NCBI RefSeq assembly: GCF_964204645.1 | Contig: NC_134028.1 | Coordinates: 14,251,263 to 14,315,262 of the forward strand | Origin: Tubulanus polymorphus | Taxonomy: Eukaryota; Nemertea; Palaeonemertea; Tubulaniformes; Tubulanidae | DNA length: 64,000 nucleotides | Reading direction: 5' to 3' | Part shown: piece after piece, positions 10,057 to 19,861 of the stretch | Layout: the number at the start of each line of letters is the position of its first letter | Numbering within the stretch: position 1 is the stretch's first letter | Position numbers and translations under genes: made by a program | Notes under the pieces: model-generated | The model's input: the letters and a program-made list of their open reading frames with translations, nothing else | The model's database searches: none | What the model was told of the DNA's origin: nothing

Positions 10057-11300
10057 AGTGGGAGTTATATCAATCCTTCTAAGAATCATAGAATATCTAA
10101 TGCTATTAAAGCAGAAAGATCACATCATATAATTACTCATAACCCTTCTAATATTAATCCCGATGAAACTTTATACGTTAGAATCCCTCGATTAACACAA
10201 AATACTTTTTACGTTCCAAATAGTATTTATTTATCAGCCGATATAAAAGTAATCGGTAATAATAATAATTATGTTGTTGATAATGTTGGAAGATATTTGA
10301 TTAAAAAATTAACAATAAAGATCGGTCCGGAAACAGTTTTCTCATTAGATGATTATAATTTATTTATGCATAATAAAGATTTATGGTTAACTAAAGAAAA
10401 TAGAAATAATATTATATTTCAAGGAATCCAATCAGAAAACCAAAATAAATTAAGATCAGAAGCACATAATGCAATATTAACTAATTCTATAGATAAATTG
10501 ATAAAAAGTATATATGGAAGAAAATATAAAATTCCATTAGACTTTGAATTGATAAATAACAATGCACCTTTATATAAATACGCAATTCAAGAAGACGTTA
10601 TATTCGAAATAACATTTGCTCCTGTAAATGAAATTGTAATATCTAGCGTTAATAAAGATATGAGTTATAAATTATCGAATATATGTTTAGAATATGATAG
10701 AGTAACTGATGAAAATATTTCAAGTATAATTCAAACTTAATACAATCAAGGATTTTCATTATTATATGATTATATTGATAAATTTAAAACTGTAACTATT
10801 AATGCAAATGATGAAATAATTAATGAGAATATTAACTTCCCAAGAAGATCTATTAAAGGTATATTAATATTTTTTACCATTGCAACATATACTAATGGCG
10901 CAATAAATGTTGATAATTATTATAATCCTGAAATAACAAAAGTAGAAATAACTATCGAAGGAATAGCAAAAAAATATTTTGTCAAGGAATGAGAATGATT
11001 GATCAATGGCCAGAAATTAGAAAACATTTTATGAATGAAAAAGTAAAATCATCTGAAAATTGTAATATTAATCAAATTGATTATTATACCGGTAATAAAT
11101 ATGCATTATGGTTAGATCTTAGAACAACAGAGGATAATTCATTACATGGTTCTGGAAAAAAACTACAGAACACTAAAGATGGAATACAATTATTCATGAC
11201 AAAGAATAAAGGAATCAAAAATTTCAAAATGCACATTTATATTATATCTGACGCGCAATTAAATATTGTAAATTCTCAATTAAATAGTGTTATGTATTAG
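10054..11300 (+). pseudogene. MCP: Major capsid protein (double jelly-roll), broken
   Basis: About 415 codons in total. The N-terminal part contains IPRLTQNTFYVPNS and VGRYLIKKLTIKIG strands. The C-terminal part contains NYYNPEITKVEITIEG and MRMIDQWPEIRKHF. That NP-ITKV-TIEG...QG-R pattern is typical of Polinton/adintovirus hexon-type capsid proteins. An in-frame TAA at about 10738-10740 (AAA in copy B) and a one-base loss in an A-run near 10970 break it. It lies directly after the coiled-coil gene and before the zinc-finger gene, as in copy B. Confidence 0.82.
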
Positions 11301-11310
11301 AATTTTAACT

Positions 11311-11325
11311 TTAATAAAAATTTAT
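11311..11325 (+). promoter_or_regulatory. Early-type promoter motif, zinc-finger gene
   Basis: TTAATAAAAATTTAT ends 7 bases before the ATG at 11333. It resembles the blocks before polB and the OB-like gene rather than the T-run class used by its upstream neighbours. Confidence 0.45.
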
Positions 11326-11332
11326 ATAATAA

Positions 11333-12202
11333 ATGGAAGGAGGTAAAGTATATAAACATATTCCATACATCGATACACATGAAAATAATGATGGTTTATA
11401 TTATGTAATACCTTGTAATATAGCTTTGATGTTTGATCCTATTTTCAAAATTAATAAAAATAAACTAATAGAAATCGATAATAATAAAAGTGGGGTTGTT
11501 GATAATTTAAGTAATGTAATTGATAATAATGTAATACGTTCTACATCTAATAATGTAATACGTTCTACATCTAATAATGTAATACGTTCTACATCTAATA
11601 ATGTAATACCTTCTACATCTAATAATGCAATACCTTCTATATCTAATAATGTAATACCTTCTACATCTAATAAAGCAATAATATTAAATGTTAGTGAAAA
11701 TAGAAATTATTGTGATTATTGTAAAGGTGAATTTTCAAACGCTCCATCAAATTGGAATAATCATATGAATACAAATTCACATATTACTAATGTTATAAAA
11801 CGTGTTGGTTTAAGAGAATTTATAGAACACCCATTTAGATATGTTACAAAGTTTGTTTCAAATCAAAAAGTAAATGGTAAAGATTTATATAAAGATTTAT
11901 TATTAGCAACGCCTAATAAAGATGAATTAGATTTAACCGATGATATTAAATTAGAATCAAACATTGTAAATGAAATATTAGGAGCAAACACTAATAAAGA
12001 TAATAATGAAAATACAGGAAAGCGCATTGATAATAAAGATTCTATGAAACTTAAATCAGAAAATAAAGATATAGTTGAGACGACTAATAAGTATATCAAT
12101 AAACCAATTATTTATGAAGATACGGTAGAGCATTTGAATAAATTGTTAGGGTCTGATAGTGAAAGTGATTCAGAAAGTGATTATCTAACACTCAAAAAGT
12201 AA
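11333..12202 (+). CDS. Variable zinc-finger protein, 289 aa
   Basis: Intact. The first about 60 residues match the copy B gene (42589-43752) closely (MEGGKVYKHIPYID). The rest is different: six near-perfect 8-aa repeats (NNVIRSTS type, a 24-bp unit at about 11526-11675), one C2H2-like finger (YCDYCKGEF...H...H, about residues 125-150), and an acidic/serine tail with SDSESDSESD. A conserved head with an exchanged body suggests fast evolution or recombination. The fingers suggest nucleic-acid binding. Early-type motif upstream. Function unknown. Confidence 0.8.
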   Translation: MEGGKVYKHIPYIDTHENNDGLYYVIPCNIALMFDPIFKINKNKLIEIDNNKSGVVDNLSNVIDNNVIRSTSNNVIRSTSNNVIRSTSNNVIPSTSNNAIPSISNNVIPSTSNKAIILNVSENRNYCDYCKGEFSNAPSNWNNHMNTNSHITNVIKRVGLREFIEHPFRYVTKFVSNQKVNGKDLYKDLLLATPNKDELDLTDDIKLESNIVNEILGANTNKDNNENTGKRIDNKDSMKLKSENKDIVETTNKYINKPIIYEDTVEHLNKLLGSDSESDSESDYLTLKK

Positions 12203-12534
12203 TAAAGGTTGAAAATTGTATAAAATAATAGTAAATAAAAAAGGGGGTTTTAAGTATTAAGGTATCTAATACATATCTAATACATATCTAATACGTATCT
12301 AATACGTATTTAATACATATTATTTGAAAATACCTTAAATTATATTTCTTTTTTAAATTTATATTGAAACCTCAGTAATAATACATAACCTTTATTATTT
12401 TCAAACTTATTCATATATTAGTTGAAAAAAATAAAAATAAATTGGTTGAAAATTATATGAATAATATTTATTTTAAAAATGGGGTTTTAAGTATTAATGT
12501 ATTTAATACGTATCTAATACGTATTTAATACGCA
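12203..12534. repeat. Convergent intergenic region with tandem duplication
   Basis: Lies between the converging arms. A segment starting GGGGTTTTAAGTATTAA occurs twice (about 12244 and 12482). Each is followed by TAATACGTATC-type repeats and by sequence resembling the 3' end of the ATPase gene (about 12365-12425 versus 12592-12650). So roughly 240 bp including the ATPase tail was tandemly duplicated. No gene is seen. Possible bidirectional terminator zone. Confidence 0.6.
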
Positions 12535-13170
12535 TTAGATAGATAGATATATAAATAGATATTTTATAAACTTATATTCATAGGGAAATTGTAATCTCAG
12601 TAATAATTTTGAACCTTTATTATTCTTTAATTTATTCATATATTCATCATGTAATTCAGTAGGTATAATTTGATTTTCTTCCAATGATTGTTGCATAGGT
12701 TTTTTATCTTTGTTATAAAACAAAACTAGAAATCTTATATTCTCCCTAAAGTCTTTAACAATTGAATTATATTTTTGATTTAAAACCCATGTTGTTATTC
12801 CAAAATGTCTCTCAGAGAAAGCTAAATAACATAACTCACTTCCTCTCACTATTGAATCATGTAAATTTGCGCAATCATCTATAATGAATAATGTATTTGA
12901 TCCTGTATAAGTATCAATTGCTATTTTTATACAATTATCTAAATTTTCTTTTACTGTTTTCGGATTTAATATAATAAACTTTTTTATCTTAACTATGTCT
13001 CTATTATATGTTTTATTCATTTCATAAGTAGGACAGAATAATACTATACTATCAAAATGATTCTTATAAATAGTTTCTAACAAATCTAATATGAAATGTG
13101 TTTTACCACAATTGGTTACACCAGTAACTAACATATTATGCGGTTCAAATATAAATAAATCTTTATTCAT
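12535..13170 (-). CDS. FtsK/A32-like genome-packaging ATPase
   Basis: Intact, 211 aa. Walker A is GVTNCGKT at residues 17-24. Walker B is TLFIIDDCAN at about 94-103, followed by a conserved WVLNQKYNSI segment (sensor-like). Short, single-domain packaging ATPases of this type are a Polinton and NCLDV hallmark; it would drive DNA into capsids. The ATG (TAAATGAATAA) overlaps the end of the integrase frame by 8 bases. The last 8 residues differ from copy B (203 aa) because the stop codon is displaced into the duplicated intergenic sequence. Confidence 0.9.
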   Translation of the reverse strand: MNKDLFIFEPHNMLVTGVTNCGKTHFILDLLETIYKNHFDSIVLFCPTYEMNKTYNRDIVKIKKFIILNPKTVKENLDNCIKIAIDTYTGSNTLFIIDDCANLHDSIVRGSELCYLAFSERHFGITTWVLNQKYNSIVKDFRENIRFLVLFYNKDKKPMQQSLEENQIIPTELHDEYMNKLKNNKGSKLLLRLQFPYEYKFIKYLFIYLSI

Positions 13171-14295
13171 TTATTCTTTTAATTTTACTAGATAAAATCC
13201 ATTCATTAAATTTATCATCGTATCCTTTATAATTCACCAAAGAATACTTTTTTCCTTTAAGAGTTTTTGTTTTCAATACTTTTTCTATTTTGTATTCTAT
13301 TTCATCTGGGTTTGGTACAAGTGATAATTCTTGTTCATAGAAATAACCTAAGATTTCTTCATCTTTTAAATCTTCTAATTTATAAACAAATGGTTTAGTT
13401 AATATTATCTTTTTAATCTTGAATATTTCTTCTGTAAAATTAGGGGTATAACCTTTATAAAAGGTTTTTCTATATTTAGATATTCTTACGTGTTGTCCAA
13501 TTTTAAATTTAGGTTCACCGAAATCGTGTGTAACAAACGCTCCATATAAATTATTCCAAACTATTTCCGAATTATCTTCTTTTCTAGCTTGTATAGGTTT
13601 CATATTTATAGAACTATGTTTAGAATTATTATAACCTTTCACTAAATCATCTAATACATCGATATATTTATATGTTTCATTAGCAGTAAAATATTTCCAC
13701 ATTCTAGTTTTCAATGTTTTATTAAATCTTTCTATAATAGATGCTTTTTTATCTGAGTGTGTTGAAAAATATTTTACATCGTTATCAGATAATAGTTTTT
13801 TAAAATGTTTGTTATAAAATTCCTTACCTTCATCAAATTGTATCTTATCTGGAATAGCTTCTTTAAATATAGATTTAAAAGCATTTGTAACTTCTATACC
13901 AGTTTTATTTTTGATTGGAATTGACCATGCTTATCGACTGAATATGTCTATAACATTCAGTATCCAGAAATATCCTTTGTTGTATTCCTCTAAGTTCTTC
14001 ATGTCAATTAAATCTGCTTGCCATTGTTGATCAATATATGAAACCATAACTTTTCTTGTTAAATAAGTTTTATCCATTTTCTTGTGGATTTGATATGTTG
14101 GTTGATTTTGTAACCATGATTTTAATTCACTATATTTTATATCACCGTGTGGGTGCCATACGGCACCATTACCATTTTCATTATCAGATTTAATTTTATT
14201 CCATAATTCTGAAACGTTAGAATATGATACTTCACTTTCTGGGTTATAATATCTTAAATATTGGTTAAATCTCTTAAATATTGTTCTTTTTTCAT
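13163..14295 (-). pseudogene. INT: Retroviral-type integrase with chromodomain, broken
   Basis: Homologue of the intact 370-aa integrase at 40389-41501. Two lesions: a short insertion about 10 codons after the ATG shifts the frame, and an in-frame stop at 13931-13933 sits between the first two catalytic aspartates (TAC in copy B). The remainder, including QFDEGKEF, IIERFN and the C-terminal chromodomain (YSLVNYKGYDDKFNEWI), is preserved. It would insert the element and make the 6-bp duplication. Immediately upstream of the ATPase on the minus strand. Confidence 0.9.
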
Positions 14296-14301
14296 TCTAT
14301 T

Positions 14302-14670
14302 TTAATCCATTAATAATAATTTAGATTTAGTTTCAATGGCTTTATGATTTGACTTATTTTCTGGTATAATAAGTTTATTGTCATTGGAATCATATTTATC
14401 ATCAGATTTGAATTTTGATTTATATATTACACCGGATAATATAATAACTGTTACTAATCCAATTGTAATATATAATTTATAATTACTTCCAGCATTAGGA
14501 GAATTAGATGGATTATTATTTGAATCAATATCAGATAAAGTCTGTGATTCATTTCTATCAGTTAATTTCTTTTTCTTAGCTTTTTTTAATTCTGAAGATC
14601 TTTTACCTAATTCTCTTGCCCATTTAATTTGTTTCTCGGATCTAGCCTTTTTCTTAACTCCATCACTCAT
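14302..14670 (-). CDS. Basic single-span membrane protein, 122 aa
   Basis: Intact. The N-terminal basic motif (SEKQIKWARELGKRSSELK, residues 11-29) is followed by KKAKKKK, a polar linker, a membrane span at about 69-86 (YITIGLVTVIILSGVIY) and an acidic tail. A basic head plus single span beside the integrase recurs in invertebrate Polintons from memory; DNA- or membrane-associated virion protein is a guess. The ATG lies in TAAATGAGTGA, overlapping the ancestral stop of the upstream gene. The homologues at 39985-40382 and 33830-36074 are broken. Confidence 0.8.
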   Translation of the reverse strand: MSDGVKKKARSEKQIKWARELGKRSSELKKAKKKKLTDRNESQTLSDIDSNNNPSNSPNAGSNYKLYITIGLVTVIILSGVIYKSKFKSDDKYDSNDNKLIIPENKSNHKAIETKSKLLLMD

Positions 14671-15277
14671 TTATTTTAGTGATTTTTTGTTCTGATTCAT
14701 TTTGTTTCACTGTTTGGTTGTAGTACATCTGTTTCGTTCTTACCTGATTTATATTCCATAGGCTTGATGTTCGAAAATGTTATGACACCAGTAGAAATTA
14801 ATGTCATAACCGATCCTAATTGAAATGAAGCATAACCGACCCATTTTTGTAATTCAGTCATAACTAAATAGTCATTTTTCAAATCACTATATAATTTATT
14901 TTCATCATTAATTGGTATTAACTGGTTACATAACTTAGAATAACATTTGACAATACCATCTGAAATGGAATCATTTATTCTAGCTAATCTAGCTTCTTCA
15001 TAAATCTTAAAATATTTTATTACTTTATCTGGTTTCATAGCATCTAATTCTTGAAAAGTAATAGTCTTAGTTAAAAACTCTCTACACTTTCCGCTAGCGA
15101 TCAATAGTTCAAGATGGTGTTTACAATATGAATAGTATTCACAATCTATATTCATATATTACAATTAACTTGAATATTATTTTCAATTTTGGCCGGAATA
15201 TCCTTATTATCACTAATGCCCAAATCATCTAATGTTTTTTCAATATCAATACTATTCTTACTCGATTTCTTTGACAT
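14663..15277 (-). pseudogene. Membrane protein (200-aa family), frameshifted
   Basis: Homologue of the intact 39390-39992 gene. The original start (ATG at 15277, MSKKS) runs into a stop near 15150 after a frame change. The main frame 15155-14697 encodes the conserved domain (YYSYCKHHLELLIASGKC ... SISDGIVKCYSKLC) and a membrane segment (WVGYASFQLGSVMTLISTG). The C-terminus is frameshifted again just before the overlap with the next gene. Function unknown; found upstream of the 122-aa gene and integrase in all copies here. Confidence 0.75.
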
Positions 15278-15589
15278 TTATATTAGAGAAATTTAATAAG
15301 AAAAATATTATAAGTATTAAAATGATACCAGTATCTCTTTATATTAATACTAGCTTAGTTAAAGGTAAAGAATTTTAGTATTAGTTATTGTTTTTTAGTA
15401 TTTTTTATTTGTGATATAAAGTATTCTCTTTTGAAAAGAATTGTTAAAGAAAATATCAAAAATTAAAATAGAAATAATGGCTAGTTGAAGTTATTGTTTC
15501 TATTTTAATATATTTTATTTGAATTCTATTTGATATCTCACTACTTTTGTTTATCTATTAGGAGCAGTAATTATAACTGTCCAGATATG
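15278..15589. other. AT-rich spacer
   Basis: About 310 bp between the 200-aa homologue and the HNH gene. It holds AATAACTA/TTAGTTATT-type inverted stretches and ATACTTT/AAAGTAT motifs that recur in the matching spacers of copy B and fragment D. No gene seen. Confidence 0.5.
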
Positions 15590-16270
15590 TCATTTCGGAT
15601 CCTTGATATCAAATTCCTCAACATATTGTTCATTATTTGGATCATTGTTCCATTGATCAATAAATTTCTTTGCCTTTGTTAACTGTTCTAAATATAACTG
15701 TAAATCTAGTTTATTAGATTTGATTTGATTTTCTTTCTTTTCTAAAGGCCTTAAATTTTTCCAACCCCAAATAAGTTTTTTATTGTATTCATCATTCATG
15801 TTAAATTTAGATATTGGTAACACGTGATCAATATGGTAATAATCCACATAATTATCTATGTTCATTTTATCATCGAATTGAAATATAATCCATGATTTCA
15901 GAAATTCATCTGAACAACCCAATAGATTAGATAGTGTTTCTGAATGTGTTTCTTTGTTAAATAATTGTGTTAATCTAGATCTTAAGCATTGTTTCAATCT
16001 AAAATTAAGATCTGTTTGATATCTTTCTCTCATATATTCCGTCATATAATCATTATAAGCTTCTCTATTATCTTCTCGGTATTGTTTGGTATATAGTTTG
16101 TTACAAGTTTTACAGCAATATTGAAAACCATCTTTGCTAATCTTACGCTTACTAAATTCTGTTAAAGCTAATTTATCTAATTCACATTTAGAACACTTCT
16201 TGTAATATATATTTATAACACCAGCAGTGTTATTTGTAATGTTGATAATTTGTGGTTGTTCTGGTTCCAT
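15590..16270 (-). CDS. HNH endonuclease, 226 aa
   Basis: Intact. The N-terminal zinc-binding module (CSKCELDK ... CCKTC, about residues 26-57) is followed by a basic helical region and then an HNH nuclease core: YYHIDHVLPIS (about 144-154), W-KNLRPLEKKEN (about 170-182). The catalytic histidine is in HIDH and metal ligands follow. Homologues are 38346-39092 (intact) and 32430-33079 (decayed). It could nick DNA during replication or packaging, or act as a homing-type nuclease. A stand-alone HNH nuclease is not part of the usual Polinton core. TAAATG context at the start. Confidence 0.88.
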   Translation of the reverse strand: MEPEQPQIINITNNTAGVINIYYKKCSKCELDKLALTEFSKRKISKDGFQYCCKTCNKLYTKQYREDNREAYNDYMTEYMRERYQTDLNFRLKQCLRSRLTQLFNKETHSETLSNLLGCSDEFLKSWIIFQFDDKMNIDNYVDYYHIDHVLPISKFNMNDEYNKKLIWGWKNLRPLEKKENQIKSNKLDLQLYLEQLTKAKKFIDQWNNDPNNEQYVEEFDIKDPK

Positions 16271-16411
16271 TTATTATACATATTTTTTACTAAATTGGTC
16301 AATATTTTAGAATCCTCTTCCATTTCTTCGACCAACGTCATCCTTTTTCATTCCTCACTGCTTTTGATAAGTTGTTTCGATTCCTTGATATCTAAATAAT
16401 ACAACTGGGCA

Positions 16412-16990
16412 AAAGCGCGCATTCATGCGCGCTTTTGAACAATGCGCATGCGCTAATCCTAATTATATATTCATTATGTAAATTCTGTAAAATAGGAACA
16501 ACCGAACACAGAAAATATCAAAACGTGTTCGCATTAGGCAAAACCGCGCATTCGTGCGCGCTTTTGATCAATGCGCATGCGCTAATCATAATTATATATT
16601 CATTATGTAAATTCTGTAAAATAGAAACAACCGACATGAAATATCTAAACGTGTTCGCATTAGGCAAACCGCGCATTCACGCTCGCTTTTGATCAATGCG
16701 CATGCGTTAATCATAATTATATATTCATTATGTAAATTCTGTAAAATAGAAACAACCGACATGAAATATCTAAACGTGTTCGCATTAGGCAAACCGCGCA
16801 TTCATGCGCGCTTTTGATCAATGCGCATGCGCTAATCATAATTATATATTCATTATGTAAATTCTGTAAAATAGAAACAACCGACATGAAATATCTAGAC
16901 GTGTTCGCATTAGGCAAACCGCGCATTCATGCGCGCTTTTGATCAATGCGCATGCGCTAATCCTAATTATATATTCATTCTGAATAGAAA
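16412..16990. repeat. 125-bp minisatellite, about 5 units
   Basis: GCGCATGCGC cores at 16444, 16573, 16698, 16823 and 16948 mark units of 129, 125, 125 and 125 bp. Each unit also holds a GCGCGCATTCATGCGCGC-like near-palindrome and AAACGTGTTCGCATTAGGCA. Small open frames across it are repeat artefacts. Copy B has a related but rearranged array at the same place. Confidence 0.9.
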
Positions 16991-17138
16991 CGACCGAACA
17001 TAAAATTTCACCAATCAGATTTACACAATACATTATACAAGTTGTTCGGCCGTTTCTTCCAATACATCATTTGATTTCTATAAATACAATTTATAATTAC
17101 AAACATTTTTTTCAATTGCTGGTAAATATTTAACTACA

Positions 17139-17337
17139 TCAACAAATGTTAAACTTAATCATTGGAGTCTTAATGTTTTTTAAATTCTTATATAGTTTCT
17201 TCGTCGATCTTTTGGCGATTCTTGTCTTTCTTGTGCTAATTTCTATTGGTTCGATATCCATTGCTGTTGATTCCTCAGTCAGAAAGAGTATCTTGAGTTT
17301 CTCTATCACTTCTTGATGCGTATGGCGTTTTATTAAT
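17139..17337 (-). CDS. Subterminal basic peptide, candidate second exon
   Basis: About 65 codons of lysine/arginine-rich sequence (KLKILFLTEESTAMD, TRKTRIAKRSTKK) with no in-frame ATG at its start. It begins at a TATCTTTTAG acceptor-like site, downstream of a perfect GTAAGT donor. The copy B version (37489-37640) is shortened and frameshifted. It is the first gene-like unit inside the right TIR and faces the HNH gene. Real coding status is uncertain. Confidence 0.35.
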
Positions 17338-17450
17338 CTAAAAGATATTAGCGGCAACTCTAGCCATCTAAAAGATATACTAAATACACTTAAATATATC
17401 TAAAGGTTTCATATTTAATAGCCCTAATAATTACAAAAAACAGTACTTAC
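17338..17450 (-). other. Candidate 113-bp intron
   Basis: On the minus strand it runs from GTAAGTACTG (starting 17450) to TATCTTTTAG (ending 17338). Both ends are preserved in copy B (37377-37488), though the interior differs. An alternative TCTTTTAG lies 30 bases upstream of the distal one. Confidence 0.4.
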
Positions 17451-17722
17451 ATTTAGATTTAGAATTGTAAACTATAAACTCCTAATTTCATTTCGAGAGA
17501 TAGAATATCCTGAGCGTAATGTTACAGCGCCTGTTCATTTCTTGCCACGTCATCTGGTTCCGGTTCTAGAGTGTTCTACACGTTTGCAATATTATGACTC
17601 ATATGTCTCGGCGTCATAGTAACAGCTGTAACAGCTGTGAATTTATAGATTTATTCAATAGTTCATTACATGAAATGTATATAGGCTCAAATAGAATCAT
17701 GTTCTAGTATAAACAGCTATGC
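17451..17722 (-). other. Subterminal region with possible 5' exon/promoter
   Basis: Less AT-rich than the rest of the element and conserved in copy B (about 37100-37376). It carries AACAGCTGTAACAGCTGT direct repeats and TCTAGAACCGGAACC. Probably the regulatory region of the leftward arm; inferred from position only. Confidence 0.35.
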
Positions 17723-18280
17723 ATTATTTCAATCACACTTTACTAACACTTTTAATGTTTAAAAATCTAACTCACACAAATATGAATATTGAAATAATGT
17801 TGTAAATATATACTTTTATATTGAATAATCTGTCAATTTAAATGTTATTCATTTACATGAATATTTTAAGAGTAATAGGGGTTATGGGCTTTCAGGTTAA
17901 AGGTTGAATGGTCGAGTTCATTAAAAACAAATATTAAAAGTAATTTAAAACTACAATATATTTTCATAACCGTGTGTATTTCAGTTGAATAATAGAATAA
18001 TTATTATTATTAAAATATATTTGATTATATGAATTTGTGTATTGTAAATAAATCAATTGGTCGCGGAGCGGAGCGGTAGTGAAGTGGAGCGACCAATTGA
18101 TTTAATACAATATGGTTTTTAAATTTAAATTATTGATATCTTAGAATAAATATTTAGTTATAATATAAAATACACACGGTTATGAAAATATATTATAGTT
18201 TTAAATTACTTTTAATGTTTTTTTTTTTAATGAGCTCGACCCTTCGACCTTTGCACTGAAAGCCCATTACCCCTATTACT
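17723..18280 (-). repeat. Right terminal inverted repeat of Polinton A
   Basis: Inverted copy of 21-578, including the outer foldback (17871-18280) and the central stem-loop with CAATTGGTCGC stems. Small indels and substitutions separate the two ends. Confidence 0.92.
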
Positions 18281-18286
18281 TACGTT
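18281..18286. repeat. Target-site duplication, right (Polinton A)
   Basis: TACGTT, identical to 15-20. Confidence 0.93.
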
Positions 18287-19417
18287 AACACGACTGATTA
18301 CTAATCCAAATATTGCATTACAAAAAAACAATTACGCAAAACGTCAAGTACTTACAGCATCTGAGACAGTTGCGCTTCAGTTAGAGTGTTAAGTTACGTC
18401 TTTGGCTGTCGATGTCGAAAAAGCCTAATTTGAAACATACATTTGCGACCGTAGTGACCAGTTCATTCCACGAATAATAGCTGCAAAGAAAGTAATCAAA
18501 ATAAATTGTCATGCACATTCAGTGTAAACCAGGCCATAACTAGCTGCTATTAAGGCATTCCACTGAATGGCTCTCCCCATTATATTTAGGGCCTTAATCT
18601 AAATTCTAGGCGCATCCCCCAAAGAAGCTAGGCATTAAGTAAGTAGCCAACAATGATCATTGCTTCACCGAGTAGGCCTACTCATTTGCTACCATACTCA
18701 TATTATTAAAGAAATCATTTAATACATTCCCTGGTTAATGGATTCTCACCTTATAATACATAATAGTCAACTGAACGCGGAAGTAAAATTCCGTGTGAAA
18801 ATTCCTACAATTTCTGTCCATATCACGTTGATTTGAGCCAGAAATCTTCAGGAAATGTAGCCAACGTAAATTGATTTACGAATAGAATTAATCAATTGAT
18901 TCATTTTAGAAATCATGGTTTCGTAAAATTCATTAAAGTCCTAAAAGTCGCGATAGATTTAAGCCGAAAACGATTTCAACCATCCACCATGTTTGTTTCA
19001 TAAATAAAACAATTGTTGCGCGCCGGCGCTGTACTGTGATATGTGTCCTGCCTGAATGCATGGTTTCACTAGGATTCGAACCCTCAACCTCTCAGTTATG
19101 AGTCACACCTTACACCTTATCCACCCTGCCACAGGACAGAACGCATCTTTTACCATTAGTGGGAGTACGCGACACGGCGAGCGGCCATTGCTACTTTCAT
19201 CCGGTGTTATCTTACAGTAAGTAATTTTAAGTTTAAAATAGGATGGAGAGTGCATAGATAGAATCAACGCGGAGAGAATGAGTGTTATATTACTATCAGA
19301 ATTCTACATTTCGATGAGAAGCTGTTAGTTGTCGAATCTGATAGAAGATGAATTTTATGTGCGGAAATAAGAAGTGGAAAATATGTAAATAATAATAATA
19401 ATCAACAGAATTACAAG
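18287..19417. other. Host flank without recognised gene
   Basis: Mixed-composition sequence with no long open frame. It holds the SINE-like unit at 19060-19137 and otherwise nothing I can name. Confidence 0.5.
19060..19137 (-). repeat. tRNA-derived SINE-like unit
   Basis: On the minus strand it has a D-arm-like GTGGCAGGGTGGATAAGG, an anticodon-loop-like ACTCATAACT (Met-like CAT) and a B box GGTTCGAATCC. The acceptor arms do not pair as in a functional tRNA, so it is called SINE-like. Confidence 0.55.
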
Positions 19418-19446
19418 AGGGTTTTCGACGAAAGTCAGAAAACCCT
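19418..19446. repeat. Hairpin at edge of Polinton fragment C
   Basis: AGGGTTTTC ... GAAAACCCT inverted pair with an 11-base loop, at the exact point where Polinton sequence begins. A hairpin with the same stem lies at 20194-20223. Confidence 0.6.
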
Positions 19447-19838
19447 AATAACTGTTCCACCTAAAATCCAAATTATTTCATATTTCTTCTGTTCACTACT
19501 TGGGGTATAATAATCTGATAATTTAGGTTTGTATAGATGTAATTTTTCTTTATTTGTTACTGCGTTATATAAACTCATAGCTTCATCAACTGGTTGAAAT
19601 CTCTGTGTGTAATTTTCTGATCATATAATTCTTTGTTAATATAATCCATATAGTTTTGCCTCTTTTCTCTTTATTTATTCTTCTGCAGCTTTATTATATT
19701 TTTCTAATGCTAAGTTATGTCTTCTTTGTTCTCCTAATGAACTATTTTTATCAATATGCTTAAATAGATATCCCCGCCAGTAAATGCTTAAGCGTTAACA
19801 ATTGCTGATCCTATAATAGTTATAATTGCAGATGCCAT
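19447..19838 (-). pseudogene. 140-aa membrane protein, decayed
   Basis: Homologue of 6317-6739. The start (ATG at 19838) is present, but frameshifts near 19790, 19665 and 19600 interrupt it, and the last codons are cut off by the hairpin at 19418-19446. Confidence 0.8.
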
Positions 19839-19861
19839 TATTTAGTAAAAAAATTATGCAT

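Larger units (their letters stand above)
21..18280 (+). mobile_element. Polinton/Maverick copy A, 18.26 kb
   Basis: A complete self-synthesising DNA transposon (integrated virus). It has 558-bp inverted termini, a 6-bp target duplication, protein-primed PolB, a retroviral-type integrase with chromodomain, an A32/FtsK-like ATPase, and a capsid gene pair. Composition is much more AT-rich than the flanks. The left arm is transcribed rightward and the right arm leftward, meeting near 12.2-12.5 kb. PolB, the OB-like gene, penton, the ~450-aa gene, the coiled-coil gene, MCP, integrase and the 200-aa homologue are broken by frameshifts or stops, so this copy is not autonomous. Gene content resembles Polinton-type elements remembered from cnidarian genomes. 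That resemblance is recall, not a search result. Confidence 0.93.

Noticed and set aside
16412-16990. CRISPR-like array
   Set aside because: The repeats are contiguous 125-bp units without unique spacers, and the sequence is eukaryotic. It is a minisatellite.
16435-17033. Short open frames of 63-85 aa on both strands
   Set aside because: All lie in the minisatellite and repeat its unit.
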